Notes under the pieces: generated by a model
Seen by the model: the letters and a program-made list of their open reading frames with translations, nothing else
The model's database searches: none
What the model was told of the DNA's origin: nothing
Position numbers and translations under genes: made by a program
In this document: piece by piece, positions 59,102 to 64,000 of the stretch
How positions within the stretch are numbered: position 1 is the stretch's first letter
Layout: each line of letters begins with the position of its first letter
Source: Staphylotrichum longicolle
Taxonomy: Eukaryota; Ascomycota; Sordariomycetes; Sordariales; Chaetomiaceae
Assembly (NCBI GenBank): GCA_019096155.1
Contig: JAHCVI010000004.1
Span: 62,001-126,000 of the forward strand
Direction of reading: 5' to 3'
DNA: 64,000 bases

Positions 59102-61184
59102 ATGGACAACAGCACCAGCACCAACAACGGCAATGGCAATGACGGGAACGACAACGGTGTGGTCAACTGGGTCGCCCTCGTGGTCTCGCTGGTTGCCCTT
59201 CTCGGCACCATGGCCCAGGTCCTGCAGCAGTACATTGCCTCGGCTACCGGATACGCAAACTGCGACGAGACCGTCATGGGCAAGTGGCACGAGAGCAAGA
59301 AACGCAGATTCCGAGCGACCGAGCTGCGCTTCGAAGTCCAGTTCGAGACCCCCGTCATCTTCGTCTGCCCCGCGAACAACGACAAGGGCCCGATCAAGGA
59401 TAAGGACATTCACTATGTCGACGGCACGAGCGAGAGCTTGAAAAAGACGCGCGCGCTGCTGCGGCAAGAGGAGCAGGAGGCACAGCGACAGACGCTGCAA
59501 GACAGCGGGGTGCACACGGCCGACAACGAGAGGGCCTCGTGGGTCATGCTGCTCTCGGAGCTGCAGTCGATGGAGAGGGAGAGCCAGGAGTGGCAGCAGG
59601 AGCAGTACAAGCGCGGCCCGCCGCAGAGCTTCAAGCCCCTCGACTTCCAAAGCCGCACGCTCGCCGTCGCCCTCCAAGCCAAGAAGCGGAGCTGGGACAC
59701 CATGCCCTCCAGCGTCAAAAAGCCCTACGCCACGACGGCCATGTGCCACCTCCTCGAGATTGCCGCCATGATGGGGATATACTGGAAGGAGTTCGACCGG
59801 TCGCGGGACAGGTACCGTGCCGAGGGGAACGGCTACATCCTCACGGGCACCAACATGCCCGACCTCGGCGTCATGTTCACCCTGCAGATCTGCGGCAAGA
59901 GCAAGTTCCAGGAGAACAGGGTCATTCCCGTCGATGAAGTCAAGGAGCTGTGCTGCGGTTTCGTGTCGACCTTGTTCCAGGAGGATGCGAAGGACCGGCG
60001 TCGGATCTTTCCCAACGAGGATCCCAAGGACCTGACCCTCCTGCGGCTCGCAAGCATGGACGAGATCGCCGAGACCATGGTGCTTATCGAATGCAATACC
60101 GACACGGCCAACTATTTTCGCTCCTCCAACACCAAACACGGCCACCTGTTTCCAAGTATGTACATGCCTCTCCCACCTCGGCCGATGCTTGGGCCTGGTT
60201 CTGACCCTCACCGCCACAGTCCCCTTCGAGTTACTCGGCATGCTCGGCAAAACGCTGCATATCCGCGACACCTCGTTCCGCATGCTTCCGAATCCGACGC
60301 CCTATCACTGGGACAAGAACTTTTTCAACCTCCGCAAACTTGTGAAGGAATATTGGAAGAAGATTAGCGACACGGATGCCGATCTCCCACCCACGCCACA
60401 GATCAGCCAGCTTGCGCGAGAGGTGGAGAACTTGGTCGCGATTCTGGAGCTGGACAAGGAGTCCGCGACGCCCGGCTACTCGATGATGCTTCTCAACACT
60501 CTGCATGATGTGATTGACATGTGCGACGACTTCTTGAGAAGGAGCAACCGGGATCTGATCCAGATGGTTCTCCGTGAGCACTTCCAGGAAGTCCTGAAGC
60601 TGATCAACGACAAGAGCGGCGCCGACGGTGACATGGGCAGCAAAATGGCGCACAACGCCAACATCAAGAAAAGGGCGGTGCATTTTGGCCAACTCACATC
60701 CGCCAGTCCGGAAACGCGCCAGGAGGCCTTCATGGACCTTTACTTCTTCAAAGTGCTTGGGGAAGTCAAGACGCGTGCCGTGACATCTTACGAACGGCGC
60801 AAGTCAACGCAGTACGCGCCCTCGATGCACTCCCGCGCACCGTCCATCGACAGCATCCAGGAGACCAAGGGAGTCTCGGCGTCGCCCTCGCCTTCGGCGA
60901 CCACGTCGCGCCCCATCTCGCCGGGGATTCCTCTAGGGCATTCGAAGAAGCACGACAGCCAGCATTCGGTGCCGAAGCTACAGATTCACCCCCCGGAGCG
61001 TGTTCCCTCGCAGACGCTCAGCCAGGACATCACGACGAGCCTCGAGTCAAAGGCATCCGAGGTCTGGTGCACGCTCGTCCTGCGCATGCTGTGCTGGCTG
61101 CTGCTCCATGACTTCAATAAAAAGGACGTGCAGATTGCGAAGAGCGAGTTGTTAGGGAGCCGGCTGCCGGTGTACATTGCGTAA
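59102..61184 (+). CDS. Modin-like conserved fungal membrane protein
   Basis: Resembles proteins annotated as modin in Sordariomycetes; the molecular role is not established. It has 672 residues in exons 59102-60155 and 60220-61184 (intron 64 bp). After an Asn/Gly-rich start there is one TM segment (VVNWVALVVSLVALLGTMAQ) and then YIASATGYANC. A globular region follows with VMGKWHESKKRRFRATELRF, VIFVCPANNDKGP, a charged coiled coil, KPYATTAMCHLLEIAAMMGI and LGVMFTLQICGKSKFQENRV. Exon 2 starts in PFELLGMLGKTLHIRDTSF and ends in a Ser/Pro-rich stretch and a final hydrophobic helix (VWCTLVLRMLCWLLLHDF). The naming rests on my memory of the family pattern, so confidence in the name is lower than in the gene. 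Confidence 0.8.
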
Positions 61185-62342
61185 ACGCCGTGACGGTACG
61201 GTGGTGTTGGACTCAAACGATGACATGGTTCAAAATCGACATTCAGGAGCGAGGGGCATGGGACATTCAAGGTTGGGCTGGGCAGTTTGCATTTGCATGA
61301 GTCTGATGACGTTACGATCCCTTTTATTGGCAGGCAAGATACCTTTCGGTTTGTAGATTTTGGGCAGACAGTTGGATAATGCATTGGAATTTCTTGACGA
61401 AGGACTCGGCAGCTCGCCACCTGCCTTGGTCTCTTGGTGGTAATCGGACGGCTGCAGGTGCACCGAAGCCCAACCCGACATCGACATCAGCTTGGCTTGA
61501 CCCGACGCTCTGCCCGCCCTGACAGCTGGTGGGCGGGAAATGCAAGTCGACCTGCAGCAGGCAATGCTGCACCTGCCATTCAAGTGCCTGAAGTGGAGCT
61601 CGCTAATGCTGATGAACTGGCAGCAGATATTCAATCAGGAATTCATTCTCCACCAGAGACTGAGTTGGCTGGTTGGTTACTGTCTCGAGGAAGAATCGGG
61701 AAACTTGCCAGAGACCGCCAGCTCATCGCTGAGTCGCTTGTTCATCCCAGCCACCCACCCGGACCTCAGCGGGGCGATTCCAACCTCCAACAGCTGGGTC
61801 CCCTTCCAGCATTGGCTCCCTCACGCCACCAATTGCAGCCCCAGGGGCCCGAGCCAGGCCTCCTGAGATGCCCCGCAAAGCACCCCGCGCGGCCAGTGAC
61901 CAGGGGGAGGATGCGGTGAGCCAGAGGGGTGACCGCCTCGACCAGCCCGCCATGATCGGATGCTTCCCGCGTCCATCCAAGCTGGAGGGCCCGCTTCATG
62001 CCCGACGGCGAGCTGTCCAATCATGCCGCCAGCCCTGCATGCGACAGCGTTTGCTGCCAGCATGGCATTGGGCGGCCTGAAACATTTTTGGATCTCTGGC
62101 TTGTCATTTATCCCAATGCATGCCCGCGCTGGGCGAAGTCCGTGGCGGCGTGTCCACGACGACAAACTCCTTGTCACAGAACACTCTTCCCCAACTCTCC
62201 CCTGCATCACGAGAAACTGAGGCAGGCCTCTTGCTGGATCAAGACGGCGCGCTTACACGACGGCATGAGACATCTTCTTCAGCAACTGGCTTGAACCCAA
62301 GTCCAATCGCCACCCCACGAATCGCTCGCAACCACACGCAAG
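61185..62342. other. Intergenic region
   Basis: About 1.16 kb between two + genes. No gene, RNA or repeat recognised. Confidence 0.6.
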
Positions 62343-64000
62343 ATGCCGGCCACAGAATTCATCACCATCATCAACAATTCGGGGAAGGTTATCAGCACGG
62401 TAGGCGACCTTCGCGGCCGGTTTTGGCAGCCCACAACCATTCCAACTCACGACACGATACTAATGCTTTCCAGGGCAAGCATCTCGTCAACATCTTCAAG
62501 GAGGCCCAGGCTGCCTACAAAGACCGGAAAGATGCTGCCAAGGCCGAGCGCGCGGGCATCAAGCGCGCAAAGACCTTTGACGTGACACCGCGCGGCGATC
62601 CGTACTACGATGACTACTACTACGGCAGGTACGCCGACGAGATCGACCATGCGTACGACCACCGAAGGTCATACGACGACGATGGTCGCTCACACGCTTC
62701 CTCCCGCTACACCCGCGCGTCGCGGCGGTCGCACCGGCCCCGCTCGCCGGAGCGCCCTTTTCCGGCCTTGACCGAAGGCAACCTCAAGACACACTCAGAA
62801 GTGACGGCGACGTCGCCGTCCAAAGCCTACCGGTCACCATACGCCGAGACGGCACCCCGTGACATGCAGCTGTCCCGGCCGACACTTGCACTCGGCCTTC
62901 CACCACCGCCTATGGCATGCGCACCGCCAGTCGCGTCCGGGGCCATCGTCCCAACCGCCGAACGGCGCCAGTTGGTCCACCGGCCACGCTCCGACCCCTC
63001 TCTGGTCAAGAAAAAGTCCATCGACATGAACCTCGCGTACGGCGACATGCCGCCGGATCTCGCCTCGCGCCACGATCTCGACCGCTCACACGGCCACGCA
63101 GCATCAGACCCCGACGACCCCCAGGAAACCCAAGCGCTAACCCTCATGGACCGAATAGAGGATTTTCTCGAGGAGGCGCACTGCGTGCAGCACACAGCGA
63201 GCTCCATGATCGAGAACCTGCAGCGCAACCCCGAGGCGGCCGCCGCCGTGGCGCTCTCCCTCGCCGAGCTGAGCGCCCTCCTCGGTAAGGTGAGCCCGGC
63301 CTTCCTCGGGTTCCTCAAGGGCGGCAGCCCGGCCGTGTTTGCGCTGCTCGCGAGCCCGCAGTTCCTCATCGGTGCGGGCGTCGCCGTCGGAGTGACGGTC
63401 GTCATGTTTGGCGGCTGGAAGATTGTCAAGCGCATCAGCGCGGCCAAGACGCTCGAGGCACCGATGGAGATGCGCGCTATCCCCGCTGCCGCGGCCGCGC
63501 CTACTGTTGCGCCTGAGAAGGCGCTGCCCCCTGCCGCTGCTGGTGCTGGTGCTGCGGGGGCGAGTGCGACGAGCTACGATGAGGCGTTGGTGCTGAGGGA
63601 TGTGGAGGAGCTTAGCAGCATCGAGACGTGGCGCCGGGGGATCGTGGCGTATGGGGAGGCCGAGTCGGCCGACGTCGAGCTGATGAGCCGCGAGGCGGAG
63701 CGGGCGCTGAAGGAGCAGTACAGCCGCGACCTGGACGAGGTCGAGCCGTGCGACTCGGTCTCGCAGGTCAGTCGTGCGCGGAGCGACCGGTCCCGGCGGT
63801 CATATCGGAGCCACCGCAGCAGCAGGAGTAGACGGCACCATTCCCATCACGACGAGGACGTGGAGGTGCCCGAGAGGAAGAGCAGCAAGAAGGACAAGGA
63901 CGGAGGGGAGAGCGAGGCGGCGAGCGAGAGGAGCCGGCGCAGCCATCGCAGCAGCAGGAGTCAGGGCCGCCCCGAGGGTTCGTCCGTCTCGCGCTCGTCC
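62343..64000 (+). CDS. Conserved fungal protein with hydrophobic core and RS-rich tail (runs off the right edge)
   Basis: Function unknown. Exon 1 (62343-62399) encodes MPATEFITIINNSGKVIST; intron 62400-62473 (GTAGGC/TTCCAG, 74 bp) joins it to exon 2 at GKHLVNIFKEAQAAYKDRK. A Tyr/Asp/Arg-rich disordered region follows (YDDYYYGRYADEIDHAYDHR, RASRRSHRPRSPERP). Next is a conserved helical block (MDRIEDFLEEAHCVQHTASS and NPEAAAAVALSLAELSALLG) and one or two hydrophobic segments (PQFLIGAGVAVGVTVVMFGG), consistent with a membrane-inserting hairpin. The visible end is rich in SR/RS/SH dipeptides and still open at base 64000. Similar layouts occur in uncharacterised ascomycete proteins. The Arg/Ser repeats resemble splicing-type RS regions, but the hydrophobic segment argues against a simple SR protein. 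Confidence 0.75.

Noticed and set aside
58601..60283. 560-aa ORF antisense to the modin-like gene
   Set aside because: Lies opposite a well-supported coding exon and has no motif; a typical GC-rich shadow.

Overview
The window is from a filamentous ascomycete (Pezizomycotina, most like a Sordariomycete). Genes are widely spaced and carry short introns (about 48-104 bp) with GTAAGT/GTTTGT-type donors and CTNAC-like branch points. The gene content is also typically fungal: MFS sugar transporter, PTH11/rhodopsin-like receptor, GH10 xylanase, a modin-like protein, and an ornithine monooxygenase next to a ferrichrome synthetase. I placed exon boundaries by hand from splice consensus, phase agreement and family motifs. 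No RNA genes, complete transposons or CRISPR arrays were recognised.

Left part (1-26 kb): a partial cytochrome P450 (-), then a run that looks like an aromatic-acid catabolic group: MFS sugar-type transporter (-), P450 (+), salicylate-hydroxylase-like FAD monooxygenase (+), aldehyde dehydrogenase (-) and 2,3-dihydroxybenzoate-decarboxylase-like amidohydrolase (+). A dienelactone hydrolase lies 10 kb further on (25.2-26.1 kb, -). Between them are a secreted GH10 xylanase, a class I terpene synthase whose frame is broken by an apparent 2-nt loss, and a PTH11-like membrane protein. About 4.3 kb (20.9-25.2 kb) has no gene I can name, although one stretch looks like a decayed coding sequence.

Middle (27-35.7 kb): housekeeping-type genes, namely a TAPT1/EMP65-family membrane protein, a WW/FF-domain splicing or transcription factor, a small three-exon gene with a degenerate zinc-cluster start, and a single-pass membrane protein.

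Right part (35.7-57 kb): a hydroxamate siderophore locus. L-ornithine N5-monooxygenase (sidA) is followed in tandem by a 4931-residue ferrichrome-type NRPS (sidC), read here as A-T-C-A-T-C-T-C-A-T-C-T-C-T-C. SidA makes N5-hydroxyornithine; after acylation by an enzyme not in the window, SidC would assemble the cyclic hexapeptide. Three exact ATCTGATAA motifs, the binding consensus of the SreA/SRE/Urbs1 iron repressors, lie 0.9-1.55 kb before sidA. sidA itself has three apparent single-base losses within about 175 bp near its 3' end, while the 14.8 kb of sidC coding sequence is uninterrupted. The window ends with an oil-body-associated/DUF1264 protein, a modin-like protein and a partial RS-rich protein.

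The most useful leads are the iron-motif cluster, the broken frames in sidA and the terpene synthase, the putative aromatic catabolic cluster, two GC-AG introns and the unexplained 24.5-25.2 kb stretch. I found no clearly new type of system.
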